The notes below the pieces were generated by a model. It was given only the letters and a program-made list of their open reading frames with translations, made no database searches and was not told the DNA's origin. 64,000 nt of DNA, taken from contig NC_133032.1 of NCBI RefSeq assembly GCF_048771995.1, forward strand, positions 27,429,501 through 27,493,500, given 5' to 3'. The translations under genes were made by a program, and so were the position numbers. Positions 39,901 to 55,700 of the stretch are shown in pieces; position 1 is the stretch's first letter; every line of letters begins with the position of its first letter. The DNA is from Taeniopygia guttata. Lineage: Eukaryota; Chordata; Aves; Passeriformes; Estrildidae.

Positions 39901-42900
39901 TGTGTGGATGTGTACACCAGAGACTTAATCACATGTAACTATGTTTACATATATAAAAATTCCAGAAATGGTATCTTGACATTCCCAGCCTGGCTTATTC
40001 CTTACTTGGCCTATGGCAAGCACCTCTATTTTTTGGTCTCCGTGGCAATTCAGGTTGTTTTTAATTAGAAGGTTCTTACAGTATCTGCAGGCTGCATTGC
40101 ACAATAGTAAGGGAAATCAACTTTGAAAACAGAAAAGGCTTGCATTGACTAGATTGAAAAATAGTCCTTTTTATAAAAAATAATTTTCTCCCTGTCCTAA
40201 ATTATAATTGCCCTCGGTCTACTGATTCTATATGAGTTTTAGCTCCTAGTTTTGTAGGCAAACCACAAAGAAAATTACATCAATAAATCTATCCACTGTG
40301 TATTGAACATCCTACCCAGGGGTTGAATAAAACATATGCACAAACTAAGAGACATTTTGTCTCTTAGACATGTTCATCCTTTTAGAGCTACTTAGTTTTG
40401 AATCAATTGCCAGCAATGTTAATCTCACAAATTACACTGGTTAGTGACCTGTTTCCAGAGCATTTGTGCCACCATGGTAATCCTAAATCATCATAATTCA
40501 CAAATAGTGATTATTTACTGATGCTGTACAACATGGAACAGCAGCAGCAAAATCTAGGAGACTTAGACCAGAATTCAGTACAGGATATGGTTGGGATATT
40601 AAATCAGAAGCTGATCATAAACAGAATTTCTAGTAATCTCTGAGACTATCAGATTTATAGAAATCTACTGTAAAGCCTAGTAACACAAAGAAATCCCTTC
40701 ACACAGCACAGCCAAAAGCATGTTAAGTGTGTCCTTGGCACACGCAGTCCTTTCAATTTCAGTACATCCTGGAGCAGATGGAAGCTCTCCTGATGAGACT
40801 TTTCCTTCCTCTGCATAGGAGTCCCCCCTATCAAAATAGAGCTGCTTCTTTCCTGTCACTCATTGTTCTGGCCCTGCAAGGTTAGGAGATCATTCTGCAG
40901 AGCTGGGCACCTCTTTAGTGAAAGATATCCTTTGAGGAGACAGCTCCACAGCATCTTCACAAGGGCTACACTGGGTGGGGTTGGATCAGATACGGCTGAT
41001 TTTAAAGAGCATTTCTCCTCCAGAAGGACACTATGGCACGTCAAAGGAATGCATTTCAAGCTATTGCAGCTCGTGTAGGCATGTGATTACTAAACCACCC
41101 AATTGTGACAGTTTTATTGTGCTAATACTCATATAAACATCTGTTGTGAGCCATAAACTTTGACAGGAGGAACTCATAACTTACACTTAAAAATCTGTAT
41201 TTCAATATGCATAAAAAGTGGAACTGTAAATCTAAGAGCTCCTCTATAGATAATAGAGATGTCTTTTTATGTGCTTGCTCAATCTTTGTCTTTAATATTT
41301 ATGCTTAAATTTGCATTCCACAATTTAATAACTGTCTTTTCCTATACATAATTAATATATTTCCTTTTAAATAACCTAACATTGTTGGAAGGTAAACTCT
41401 ATTAATTCACCAGTTTACACTTTCCTGAATTCAAGTGACTAATTTGAAAGACAGCTGTCTCAGGCAGAGAAATGGGTCCAACAGAAATTTAATATGCACT
41501 GCAAGATGGAATTTTTGATGACTTTCCTAAAGATTCTCTGAATACTCGGTCAAATTCAAAATACCACTATGTTATCATAATCAAATTTTTTTTACTGCTG
41601 GAGTTTGATGCAGAATCTTTAATTACTCAAGGATTACTCAAAAGACTTCTCATATTTCAAGGTATCTGCCTTTGAATTTTGTTCCTTTCTAAAAAAGAAA
41701 CCAAAAAAAACACAAGCCAAACCAAAGCACAACGCAGCCAGCTTTGTTTGTGGTCACAAGTATTTTGCAAAGATGCATTATTTAATTAGGAAACCTAATC
41801 AGAAAGAGATTGTATGGCTTAATAACTAGTTGAGCAACAAAGAGCACAGCCCATTTTTTGTGGTATGTTTTAAGATAGTGGGTTGGAAATGCTGGGGCTT
41901 TGCTAAGCAATTTAATTGCATGTCTTTCATTAACATATAGGCTAATTTCACAATAGAGGTCCTCAGGACAAAGCCTGTCTTAAAAATCTTGTGTTCTTGT
42001 CTTTTATAGAAAAAGCTGATCTGCTGTGTAAGGAATCTGCACAGGATTTCACATTGCAAATAATTACATACAATGACATCTAATATTTTACACAATGAAA
42101 TACACTGACAGCCACATTTGAAAAGCATGATGCTATTAGAGAAATTAAGATAATTGGGAAAATTAGGGAAAAAAACATTTAAAATATTCTGATTCTCTTA
42201 ACTGCTAGGCATTATCTTTAGTGCAACAATAAGAATGAGAAGGCAGTGGAGAACTTACTGGTGAAAAAGCAAAACGTAGATGGCTGTCATTTAGGTCAAA
42301 GATAATTCTTCACTGATTGGCTTCCACAAGCAGTGTGAACCTATACAGGAAAACAATCTTAATTTTTCTCTATGAGTGACATTTAAAATTGGCTGTTGTT
42401 AGATAAATATATAACCCTGTTGTGGGTCTCAGATTCAGTCAAAGAGAGAAACGGGAGTTTCTAGCCAGGCAGAAGATTGGGAAAGAGATCTTCAGCCATC
42501 TGCAACATTTCTACTTCAATATGCTGAAGACCAATAGAGAAAAAGGCACCAGCCTGGGAAGAACAAGGGCAGGGAAAACAAGAACAGGCAAGTGTGGTGT
42601 CAACATCTCTGTTCTGTCCAGCACAGATGTGCTGACAGGCACAAGTGGCTTTCCAGGAGCATGGATACTAAATTTGCCTGTTCACACTGGAGATAACATG
42701 ATGGTTCCAAATTTAATTGTGTGAGATCTAATAGTCATTACATACAACAATCCAAAATTATGGAGCTATGTTATTTACACCAAAAAAAAAGAAAAAAATC
42801 TGAAATAATCTTTTAGAATTATCTAGCCTTGAGGAAAATTCATACAGGCCAATGGTAAAGAATTCTATGACATACATCAAAATCACTTAGCTGAACCACT

Positions 42901-43689
42901 GCATGCCTGATTGTGAGGCTGTTTTTAGGCTACTGTAGCCCTTGAACAAATATAGTGAGTGGCATTTTGCCTTTTTTTTTCCTTATTATGGGATATTTAT
43001 GCATTTTTATGCCACCTGTATTCTCTTTGTGGGCTGTTCTTTCTGCTACTGCTCATATAAAACAAAATATTAAAATGAAGAGCTGCTAGAAATGAGAATA
43101 TTACAGATTTCCAATCTAGTATTATAATTGAAATGTGGTATTATGAAGGAAAGGCTTAATGAACAAAATCTGTTTAGACCAATGTTTTGCAGTTTTGAAT
43201 AAAAATTACTTTAAAAAAAAAGATGCCCACATAGAATTGATGAAAAAAAACCATGCAGTTTAGAAATCACTGTATGTGACAACCAATAGCCTGTTCTTAA
43301 ATCACCTTTAAAAGATCCTTGCACCTCTTAGAAAGTATAATGCAATAACTTCACAAGAAAGACACCTAAGTCCATGTGGTCCAGCTGACTTCCATCCAGA
43401 TTTCTGATGGAACATCAGGAACAGCTGCTTGAGCAATGAAAGCTCTTCCAAATTCAAAAGCCTTCTCTCGTGTGTGCTGTAACTGAACACAGTTGCTACC
43501 AGCTATAGTTGCTGTGGCAAGGAAACAACCACTGAAAGAAGCAGGTGCTGGTGATAGAGTGAGATGTAAAGTCCTCCAGAAAAATTTGTGGAAGGAAGGA
43601 AAATGTGTCCCAGGGAGATGGAGCAACATTTAGATTTGCCTTTCACTCTGAGATTCAAGCACATTCATCTAAATGGTTGCAGAGCTTGG
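39901..43689. other. AT-rich non-coding DNA
   Basis: No supported gene. Two 100-codon ORFs (41826-42128 minus, 42422-42724 plus) have no recognisable domains and no promoter or splice context; they are treated as accidental. Confidence 0.55.
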
Positions 43690-43745
43690 TCATAGAAATG
43701 TTTAGTCTGAAAAGAACTTCTGAAGTGCTTCTCATGAATGTTACC
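43690..43745 (-). mobile_element. Possible CR1 3' terminus, very degraded
   Basis: TCATAGAAATGTTTAG followed by TCTGAAAAGAACTTCTGAAG aligns by eye with the antisense CR1 3' end (tcatagaatcgtttag, gttggaaaagacctctaag). Only about 40 bases match well and the continuation is not recognisable, so this is tentative. Confidence 0.4.
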
Positions 43746-46700
43746 CAGATGTCAGTTTTGTGTCATGTACTATACCAGTCATTAAAAAAAAAAAAGGAAT
43801 AATATGTAATATTCTTTATTCCATGTTTCCAGGAGAGATATTAAACTGAATCTAATAATAATTTATTCATGTGGCTCTCATCTGTTATATAATGTAAAAA
43901 CATTTTTATGCAAATATGTGATCAATATGTTGATCACCAAACAGGCAAGGACAGGAGTGTGAGTACACGAAGCAGGCATTCACAGCACCAAAGCTGTCAG
44001 ACAAGAGAAGCACAACAACCTCCCTACTACTCATGAAGGTTAACCAGAAAGCCAAATCCAAGATGAGCCCTGTGACACCCCTTTGGGAAGGGAGAGGGCA
44101 TTAGCACAAAAACATCACACACAGTCAAGGAAAATCAGAGAAGGAAGAAATTATGACCTTGGTGTCAGATACTAAGAACCACGAAGGATTTAATCAGTAG
44201 TTCTAAGTACATAGCACCAGCTCAGCAGGACTGTGTGCTCAGGGATAGTGTGTTATTAACCAACAGCTTTGTAGAATTAGTAAAGCATAAGGGTTAATCA
44301 TTGTCAAGAAGTGTGTTGTTGATGAATTATTTTGGTAAAGTTAATCTTCTAAACCCTCATTACAGCAACCTGTAATTCCTTATTGTTTATCCACATATAT
44401 TCACCAGTAACAGCATTATAATAAAGATGCACTAGGTAAGCTATAGAATACATTGGCTGGTCTCCAGTAAATCATTTCAGTGCACAACAAGCTGTTAGCA
44501 CATCCACTCCCACTAAATTAAACACAATTATTTATTTTAACAGGTGTAGCATTAAGAAGTTTTGCTTATCATGAGAAGTTTTGATGTCAGATCTTTAATC
44601 CTAACATTTTGTCTTTGAATAATCAGAAAAAAAAACCCACCAGGACTGCAGATTCACAGACATAGCAAACTCCCACCACGGATTGACTTCCCACAGTAAA
44701 AACAAATTAACTCTGCCCAGTAAAGAAAGCAATTACAGAATATATTAATATTATTATTATGAATATCTCAAGTTACCATGATCTGTGAGATTATACTCTG
44801 ATGTCTCTGAAGTCTCATAACTGTAGAAGATTTATTCAAAACGACAAGATAAGAATTAGGGATTACATTCCCAAAATTTATAAGCATGCTTTCTGCACAA
44901 TCCCTCAGGAATATTTTTTGATTTTATATTATCTCTTGAAACATAACTTTTGGAACAGTGTCTTGCTCTAAGTAAGACCAGCATCACAAACTGATTTAAA
45001 GTCAAAGCAGGCCATGAACAGGCAAGAGCAAAGGTTAGGGTAGCAGCAGAGAGAAAACCACCAAGCCCTATCCAAACCAGTCTGCATGGGTCACAGCCCT
45101 CCACTGAACTGGGAAGGAAAGTAAGGGACTCCAGCTGGCTGCATACATTTCATTTCTCAGTTTTCAGACCTATTCTCCAGGTGAGCTCAACACAGGCATT
45201 CAGTAATAAAAGAGCTGGGGGACAGGGGCTGATGAGGCAGGAACAAAGAGAGTCACTAACTACAGCCATAAATATTTTCAGTCTACAGTAGCTGCAAAAT
45301 ATCAAAATCATAACACTGTGATTTTGCCAGAGAGGTGAAACAGTAGTTGTGTTCTAAGAATTTAGGGCATAGAAAATTAAAGACATTATTTTGATTTCTA
45401 TTTCTTGCTGCTTTGCTTTTTTTGGAAATTCTCCCAGGACATTTCGGGTTGGTCTCTATGCACTTCCTCAATTGGTCTGTGGGGATTTCCAAAATCCAAG
45501 CTACAGATGAAGACATGTATTTTATTATCACATCTAACACTGGGCACTATTAATAAAGGAAAATGTAATGTGTTTATATTAGTCAGAATCACAACATTTA
45601 CAGGAGCAGACACAGCAGCTTGGTAGGACTGTTAAAACCTGTATTCTCTGTAGACAGAACATGATCAAAACACTGAACACTTCTCACATCTTTTCACAGC
45701 ATTAGCCAGGGGTCTGACTATAATTTAAAGATTAACCAGCAAACTCAATAAAACTCCACTCATTCCTTCATCTTCCCTGATACTATAGTTACGCAGAGAG
45801 CCCTAAACCTGTAAGAAATCACATGGAATCATCAAGCTTACTGGTGGCTGGCCATAAGAAACTGTTCCAAAGATTGGATTTTAAATCACTGATTCAGTGG
45901 TTTTAAGTCATTTGTTTTGCTGAAATGCCAAAGTTTACCAGTTTTCTGTTTCTGGGAAAATTAAATAAAAGGCATTTAGGATTCAGGAGCAAATGTGCTT
46001 TTATAGAATATTTTTCATCTGTCATCTTGACCATTTAATTCCCTATATGTCGGTGTCTCTTATTTTTTTCCCCTTACCTGTAGATTAATCTTATTAACAC
46101 AGGACAAATCACTTGGAGGTTATGCTTCCCTGCATGGCACAGCACATGCAGGGCCCAAAAGCCAAGTTCTTAAACCCAGCAGTAACCCCATGAAATACCA
46201 CTGAGAGACATTAGTTGAACTGTATTCTCTGATGAACACACAGCATCAATGTAGCTTTGAATGAATGACAGAACAAGGTCAAACTGGAGAGTACAGCCCA
46301 CCTTCAACACAGCACTTTGTACCTCCTTTTTAAAGCTGTGTTGGGTTCTAGTATTTTAATGAAGCACAGCAACTACATAAAAGTTGTACTAAAAGTCAAT
46401 TTACAGTCAGAATAGCCATACTGAAGCTGTGTGGTTCTCCATCAAGAAAAGCATCTAGCCAGAATTACAAACATGCATAAAATATCCTACAGTTGGAGGA
46501 GGAGGGAGGAAAAAGAAAGGTCTTTCCTTTCTCTGTCTGGTATATTAAAATGTAAAGCCTTTAGAGACAGCTCAGTCTTTTCAATATGCTCTTGGACAGT
46601 GCCCAGCACAAAGAGCCCAAGTCTCCAATTAAAGTGTCTATTCTCCATCACAAGAGGAATGAATGTGTATTGAATATATTCAATAGGCAGTAATTCACCA

Positions 46701-49700
46701 AATAGATTAGGGTGATATTTCTGTTTCCTAAAAGGAGAACTCGAAAGGAAGTCACTTGGGCTGTAAACAGAAGTTTATCATATTCCACTTCCTTCTCTGA
46801 CGATTTTTCTTTTTATGGCTACCTGATTTATAGCACCATGCACAGCTCAGCTGCCAAGTCAAAGGGAATCTGAGCAGCAGCAGAGGCTCCTCTCCCAGAC
46901 TTTAACTCCATTCTCACTGGGGCCCACAGTGTCCAGGCAGCACATGTTTGCAGCAAGCAAACCAGTCTAGAGCTGGAATGGAGATAATCACAGCACTCAG
47001 GAGAAAGACACTACTTTCCCACATTCTGAGGGCGTGCCTTCCCAAAGAAACAGGAACAAACCACAGAAGCAGCACCTCCAATCCTTTTCTCACTCCAATT
47101 CTATGGTAGGAAGGAAGATATGGCTGATGCCAGTGTATCTAACATCTGAACTTTCAACTCACACCGGCACTAAGGCACCTCTAGCCTGATCATCTGCATT
47201 TCTGTCAGATAATAAGAGCAGATGGTGATATTTGATACAAACTAATCAGCTAACTTAGCAAAGAGTTAGGTACACATTTTCATAACAGGGCATCTGATGA
47301 AGCTTGATAAATAAAATTTCCCATGGGAACAGAATGCTGGAAATACCACCCTTATAATAGAAAAATATAACTAATTCAATAAAGAGCAAGTGAAGGTAAC
47401 CTTAATTATAGAAACTTCAGTGCTTACAATCTTTATGCTACTAGAATTACATTTGCAAAATATAATTGCCAAAAGGTGACTTTCCCACAGCTAATGTCAG
47501 CAGATAAATCAGTCATGAATGTCCTGTTCTTTTCCTAGATAATTCTTTTGCAGTATTACAAGCATTATCAAATAAAATAAATTGAATTAAATCTGGCCAG
47601 GAAATTTTTATTAAGTGTTCTTCTTCAGAAAGTACTAATTTTCCTTATCATTAACATTGGAGATTTTGGCAGAGAAGACTTGATTGATTCCCCCCTCCAA
47701 CACCCAAAAATAAATCCCCAAACCTGAACTGTCCATTTTTTTATGACGTTTTTCACAGAGAAGATTGACCCTCTTTTTTTTCATTACTTTTTTTTTTTTT
47801 CACTACTGTCAGAAGAATAGTGATCTAAAAAACTTCAGGGTAACAATAGACAGATTTGCGTGCTGATTTTTCTTTTTTCATTTTAGAAATAAAATATATT
47901 TCAGAGATTATTTTTACCCTTTCTTCTGAATGTATTTTTACTTAGGAAAATATTAGAGCTATTATAATGGCATCTCAGCTGTGCTGAGAATGAGAAAATA
48001 AGTTTATAAAGCAGAACAGGACACAATAAAACTTGCTTTTTTTTTTTGTCTGATCTCTTGCATATGAGAGGATATCCATTACTGACCAAGAGCCAACAAT
48101 GAGTTCAGCTATAAACTGAGTTAGCAGCTAACTCTGCACATCTCAAAATGCTCAGCCTTTTTCTGTGCACTCTTTGAATGTGCTTTCTCAAATACACACC
48201 CTTGACTGCTCAATTCATACTTTAAGTTTGTGTTATATTCCAGAGCAGCTTAGATTGTTCTTCCCACAGGATAGTCAAAATCACAGGGTAAAATTGCTTT
48301 GGTGTCAGTGCAAATTCATGAGATTCTGGTAATCCAGAGCTGAACACTTAATTGTGCCACTATCACTCTAGCTGGTTCACTGCTCAGACCGTGAATGAAT
48401 TTCACTTGAGAAAAAAAGGATTTTACAAAGCAAGAGCTTTCCTGTCTGCAGACCACAAAAAGGCAGCATGAAAACAATAACTACACAACAGGAGCAACAG
48501 CTGATAGACACATTTGGTGTTTTATCAGGTTTACCTGTCTAGGATAAATGGATTACTCATACTATGCAGTAACTGTCACCAGCATGAAATAATAAAGTCA
48601 CTAAACTGGAAGGAACTTTTGGTTGTTTTGTAGACAAAACTCCTGCTCAAAGCAAGGTCAACAGAAATAACTGTGTCAGCAAAATATATATTTATCTTAA
48701 AAGATACACAAACCTGGTAAGTTTCCTTGGTAACTTTTACCCTTTGAGGCTCTTTAAAATTGGTATCTTTAATATTGAAGATAATAAGTGAACTAATAGC
48801 ATCAGTAGAAAGGTCTTCCAAACAAAATGCAATTCTACTTGGTAGTGTAGTATGACACCTGTTTCTTTGGGCTCATGTACTAATTTCTCAGCAGAAAGGC
48901 AAGAAGCAGAGGTATGTTTATTTGAACAGCTGAAGAGCAGTGCAAAGACTTTATGATGGGAAGACTATGACCTACAAAATCTCTATTGCTAGCTGTTTTT
49001 AAAACCTGTATCAATTTGAAACTCTATCACATATAACAAAGAACTAGGGTTTTCTTACTTAGTGAAGATACAAAGTCTCTACCTGATGCTTTGAAGAGAA
49101 ATTAAAACCAAAAATTTACAATTTTTTTTTGTCCCTATGGATCTTATTTTTAGCAGCAATAATCTGCACAAAAATAAAAAGGATTTTTAGCCTTCTTCAC
49201 ATCTTTCAGCTAGGAATCAAGGTCATCACAAGCAATAAACTAGGAGAAGGTAAATGGGGTGTACTCTACAATTCATGGTGGGCAGCCAGTGGCTACCCTT
49301 AGATTTTGAATTTTTGGTCACAATGAAGTAGACCTGAAAAAAATCTTCATGTCCAGGTTCCTCTGTCCTAAATAAAAAAAATACTGTTGGGGAAAAAAAA
49401 AAAAGTTTAAAAAAATTCTATAGAGAGCAATTGATTGCAAATGAAAGAAAAAGTATTTCTGACTTGAAAACAAGAGGAGGAAAGAGTCCTCATTTCACTG
49501 ACAGAAACATGACAGAATTAATGACAGTATCTCATAAAACTCCAGTTTATGAATATTACATGTCACATTTCAAACATGAAAAAACACCATGCACATAAGT
49601 GAGCACCAGATAGATTCCTTCAGTTGTGGGAAAAAGAAAAGTGTGGGAAAATACAAATGGGAGGGGTAATGAAACTAGTGCTGACCTTTGTTTAAAGTTC

Positions 49701-52700
49701 CCAAGAGTAAATACAAAGCAAATCACAGCTTGCATTGTGGCAACCGTTTCTGGTGCCCTGTATTTGATTTGTGAACTCTGTATTACTCAATAAAAACAGC
49801 AGAAGAGTGAGGATATAATCTCTCTTTAATCTTAAGTAATTCTAAGACAAAACCCACTTAAGTGTGAGCTATTTTATTTACCAGTGCAATGCCCACAAGA
49901 TTTTTTCTGTTATTCTTTTTTTCTCTAATTCTTTTTCCTTTATTATTTTTTCTCTCTCTTTTTTCCCTTCTTTGGTTGCCATTCTGAAGAGAATATCAAA
50001 ATGAACTAAACAAAGTTGAAAATGAAAAGTTGTGTTATTTTTCAGGAACAAAAAATAGGCCTCTGTTATGCTGTGCCTCACAAGAGATGTATACAGTCTC
50101 CTGCCTATATGCTTTCACATGTGTTAACAGTGTTGAAAAATTATTCTTCATCACTTTGCATTCATTATAAGTAGTGTTTCTCAAAGTATATGTGCTGCTA
50201 CCTTGAAAACCATTTCTCTCCTAGAAATACTGCACTTTTTTGTATTCTATTATTTTAGTTCTAAGAAAACTCACACAATAAATATTCCCAGACACTGAAA
50301 ACATTAAGGCATAGAATGAGAAAAGCCACTGCCCCCACCCTGCAAAGCCACTCAGCTGTGTACAGAGATCTTCCAGGAGCGTTTTTGGTGTTTCAAAACA
50401 CTTGAATTGCTGCCAGATGTGCAAGATATGAAATCAGTTTATTGCTGCAGGGTGAGATTTTCTAGAGAAAGGTCCAACCCTCATGATGTTTACAGGCATT
50501 TAATACTACTACACAATAGAAACTCAGAATGTGGCTAACGTAGATATGAATAAGAAAGGTTTTCTAAGAATTGAGGCTCATAACCTAATATTTCAAAGAG
50601 AAATTACTACGTTCTTCCCAGAATTGGAAAGAACAAGAAGGTTTAGATCTCTTCACAGACGGAAACAGGACTTCTACATTACCTTTCTTGCATCATAATT
50701 ATTCACTACTGACCAAACAAAGACTTTGCAATCATTTACCATTTCAGACATTTCTTTCTCCTGTAAAGCTGGAGCTTAGACTCTTCCAGACCTTTTATTC
50801 ATTAGATATGAAAAACACTGCCTCCTCAGTCACATCATCCTATTCCACCACGAAAGGTGGGGACTCAGCCATTCTCCCAGCACTATGTGTTATGAAATAT
50901 ACTCCACCTTCTGGCTCTGCATGCTAAAAGGTGAATGAATGAGGTAAGGATTTACAGAATCCTCCAAACTCTCAGATCCTTCAGAGATTATCCACCAAAT
51001 AAAATTGGACCCTGCTCACAGTTAGCATTCCAAAATAGGGCAATGATTTTTGTCTACAAAGCAAGGACAGAGCCTTTAAAAAGGATACTGGCATGCTAAA
51101 ATACCAGTAAAAACAGGGATAATGTCTCAAGTGGACAAAGCACCATTTTATCATTTACTTTAGCTTGGACTGCTCATGGCTTGGCTTTATCTCATGATGG
51201 TTCCCTAAAGAAATACAGTTTCTCACAGAGATTTTTTTCACAGCTCCTGTTCTATGAATTTCACTTCCAGACAGTATGACCGTACCCAAAACCATCCTTT
51301 TTACATCATTCTTTTCACAATTATGTATTTGGCATCAAGGTACAAAATAAAACCCAGAATAGAACAATTGTTTTCTTAAAAAGTGCCTTTTTCCATTTAA
51401 GCTTTTCAATAACTTTTGAGTCGATTCCTGACAAACACCACAGTGCAACAAAAAAATCTCATATGAGAAGACTTCCTTTATCCTCACAAAAAATAAGATC
51501 AACCAGCCAGCTAGAACACGCTCAGCTAGTTAAAACAGATCAGCTTTTAGACATTGCAAAGAACTCCAGCCCCCTCTTGTGACAAATCATCAGAAGAGAA
51601 GCACAGTTTCATAGTGTGACACTGCACAGTTTGAAGATGTTCCCATCCCAATAAAATATCTTTTGAAAGATTGTGAGGCTGGAAGGAGATAACTTGGCTT
51701 CCTGTAGTTGCAATCCTCTCTGTCTTAACTTAGGTATAAAGGTAACATTCAGATAAAATTGCACCAAGTAAGAACAAGAAGGCTTTTTTTACCAACCAGC
51801 ATGGATTCCTTCCACCTCTGTCACTTAAGGGCTGTTAAGCCTACTGGATATAAAAAATAGTTTTGGTATAACAGCTTGTTCCAGTGGTACATAACGAACA
51901 CAGCTTTTGGGACCTCAACATTGGCAAATTCTATTTAATCAGAGCACTTGTAGAATAAATTCTTCATGACCATGATTGGCAAAAGGGCAAAGGACTAAGA
52001 AGAACATGTGGCAAAATGCCTAATAATTTCGGACATGGTCTGACTAGATACACATCTGTCTAGATATATACATAAAACTACTCATAGACTTTGTATCTCA
52101 GAAATTACAGTTCAGCAGTGAAGAGAATACCAGGCTGCACTACACTCACTGACTGACTATACAGATAGAGAAATTCAGCACTGGAGTATTGGGAAACCAG
52201 CAGCAGCTATTTTCACTGCTGTAAAGGAAATTTTTAAGCATCTATTTAGAGAATGAAAAAGCTAATAACTTTCAGGACTCAGTAGGATCCCAAACACAGG
52301 GTTAACTGCAGGGTTAACTGTCATGGGTCAAAGGATTGGATTGAGACTTCCTGTAAAATTTCTAGTCCAGGATTTTACCCACAGATAGGTAAAATACATT
52401 GCAGATGTCTGCAGATATAGAGATTGGGTTTGTCTCTGCTATGCAGACTTGAAGAAGCATTTGGGGTCCTGAACATGACCATTGTTCAGAGCTGTGATGA
52501 GCTGACAACTCTGTACAGACATACTGGCCCAAGCTAATAAACCTTCTATTGAGCATAACTGGGAAAGAGTCCATTACGTCCAAAAGCACAGCAATGTCTA
52601 AAGTGCAAAACACTTTCTAAAAATTTTCCAAATACAAATGCTCTGAACCACCCCCTCAAACACTGATGGTATTCCAAAGTTATCAATAACAAAGACATAT

Positions 52701-55700
52701 TAAGAAGAAAACCCCTCCTAGTTATTTCCAAAATGTACAGAAAGGAAAGTGCAGTCATCAGATGTGTTTGAAAACTTTTGTAGTTCAGAGCATCTCAGTA
52801 GCTCCAGCTTGCATGTCATACAGTGCAGAGTTTCACTGGAGGCTACAGAGATCTGTATTAAGCTGCACAAAGCTTCAAAGAGAATTTCTAAGAATCAGTC
52901 TTCTAGAATATCAGAGCTGGAATTGTTTAAAGCCATTTCTGTCAACTGCAGATAGACAAAGATCAAAAGCTTCAGATTAATTAAGATGATCAGTTGTACT
53001 TGCAAACGGGCTATCTACTCACCTCAGACCATATCAAAACTAAACTACCAGATCTCAACAGTTCAACTCAAATTACTCCATTGACTGGCTTTGCTCAAAG
53101 ACTGAGCACACAAAAAATTCAAAGATGAGAGAAGAAAAATAATATCACTCATGTTTCTTGTAGAATCACAAGCATAGTCCTCCTCCAAGTACCTCTTCTC
53201 TGAGTGAGCCATCTGCTCTGAATAGGCAGTTTAAATGCCAATTCACTAAAAGGTTTCCCTCAGCCTCATCTCTTGTTTCTCTAGTTTCACCATATGTTTA
53301 AATCTGGTTATTTTCTCACTGACACCTTCTTTCACTCTATCAGTGAGCACAGATTTTCAGCACTTGGATTGTAGCTAGCAAAAAGGGTTGCCAAGTACGA
53401 CTCACAGATAGTGATGGATAATTCAGTTGGAAGTCATGGGAAAAGGTATTGGTTTAAGTCAAGTTTAAAGCAGATGTGTTTAAAGCATATGGCAATACAC
53501 TTGGCTAAAGCTATAAGCAGCATTTAATTTTTCATTCAATACCCTATCTTCATTTTTGGAGCCTGCCCTTGCTCCTACCTCTAGCCATGCTTGTCACTGG
53601 TGCATATCTATTCATTATGCCTACACAGCCTAGAGCTCTGTAATGTCATGTGGTCACACATCTCTTTTCCAGCTGGTAGAAAATATTTTATCTATTAACA
53701 ATCCACTTCCTCTCCCACTTCTTTTCCCCCAGCAAAATCCTGACAAACCTTTCTGATGTGATGTAAACCCACATATTTACACATACACAAAGTCTGCAGT
53801 ACTGATATAGACCTTAACATAAAACAAGGTGAAATCATTCAAGCACTTTCAAGTAAAACAGGAGATTGACAGGATTATAGCAGGATGTGACAACGGCTAG
53901 TTTATATTCACAGCAGTAACTCCATAGTAGAACAGCAAAAGTTACTTGCCATAATGGTCAATTTCAGGATTGAAAGCTCAAGTATTATTGTTATCCTCCT
54001 TCTCCACCTCAGAGCAGTGACCTAAAGTAGTGCTTAATGCCAGTAGTCTTTAGGGACAACCTCTGAGCCCAGCTACTGCCATCCCTCATGTAAGATGAGG
54101 AGCTTTACCAGCCATGTCTCTGAACTTCTGTTGCTGTGAATACACCATTTCTTGCTCTTGGTGTCCCCTGCCAGAGATACAGGCAGCTTAGCAATGCACA
54201 AGATTGTGTTTGAGTCACAACTTGATACTCTCACCTATCAGATCTCTTCACCAGACTTTCACAGCTGCTTGCTGTTTCCATCCACACAACACTCCAAAGT
54301 GGCAGGACACGGGCACTGGAAGCAGGATCTATACTTCTGAATGGCAAAAGCTTGAGTGCTGGTTTCTCATTTAATCTAGTGATCTCAATGGAAGAAGTAA
54401 ACCATTTTAAAGTCCTTCTGAAAGTATATTAAGCTCTTGGCATAGCCACTGATGGTGTGAAAACAGAGATACAACAAGTAGAGAGATGGCACAAATTGCA
54501 GTAAGGCACTCACTGGCACTGTTGTCAGACCAAAGACCCCATTCCTGACTCCCCTGAAGGCATAGACAAGCAGTCAACACAACTCAAGTTCTATTATACT
54601 TAATCTAGTTCTTTTATACATAATTCTACTCTGTTCCTACAGATATCTGCATATGTTATTTATGGTGTGGCCTAGAAATTCCAGGTAGAGGCAGCACATC
54701 ATAGCAGAACTTGAAGTGGTCCTTAGAGACAGAAGCTGGAACTCAGTGTACTGACCTGATTTGTTCTGTGCTGAGCAAAAGCCACAGGATAGGAACTAAT
54801 ATCATGTATTGGGAAGACTTTCCTGAAGCTGTAAACAATGTACCGGAAGCAGAAAAGAAGCTGCAAATAGACCCAAATTTAGCACTGATGACTGTGGTTC
54901 CCAAATACTGGATATCAGTGCTGAAATAGAAAGGTTCTTTTAAGCCATCTTTCACATCCCAAAAGAACAGCAAGGTGGAAAATGCACTTTTCCCAGAACT
55001 ACGCTGTCATGACTCACAGCATTTCACTAGATGAGCTTGCTAATACATCGTACATAATTTTAATCTTGATACACAATATGTTAAAATGAGGAAATCCAGA
55101 ACTGACACAGGGAACCTTACATCCTGTTTGTCAATTGACAGAGTGAGATTGTGTCTGATCAGGTGAACTTCATGTTCAGTTCTTTATCACTTAATCCCAC
55201 CGCAGCTTTGCTCTTTATTAGCTAAGCAATTAGTCTTCTAATGCAATGCAGCCCCACCACTGGAGATGCTCTCACCTGTAAAAGTTTCTAAATGGATACC
55301 TGCAGTTATGTGATAACAATATTAAACCAATCAGCAATAAATAACCACCCTCCCTTGAACTGAAACACTCCCAGCATACAGCAGGGGATTGCTGGATTAT
55401 AGTACTATTAGCTCTATACTGCCTTAGCACAGCTCCCTCAGCTTTTAACCAACCTGACTCTCTTCCTGCATTTGTACTTTGCTGAACACAAGCAGGCTCA
55501 CAGCTTCCTGTGTGATGGTGATAACATATGCCTGACTTTGTTATTGTCAGCTGGAGTGAAGGGGAAGACAATGCCCTTTGAACTGTGAAAAGCAGTATAA
55601 AGCTTATCAGATCCTCTCCAGATATCACTGAAGGAAATGGGCTGGAAGAGTTGGCCCCACATAGGAAATATATGTAAAAACCTGTCAGTACTAATCTTTC

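Noticed and set aside
42422..42724. 100-codon plus-strand ORF rich in basic residues
   Set aside because: No homologous family recognised, no splice or promoter context, and AT-rich surroundings. Treated as accidental.
51660..51730. Possible antisense CR1 end (GAGGCTGGAAGGAGATAAC)
   Set aside because: The terminal octamer and the following consensus blocks are missing, so the resemblance is too short to call.
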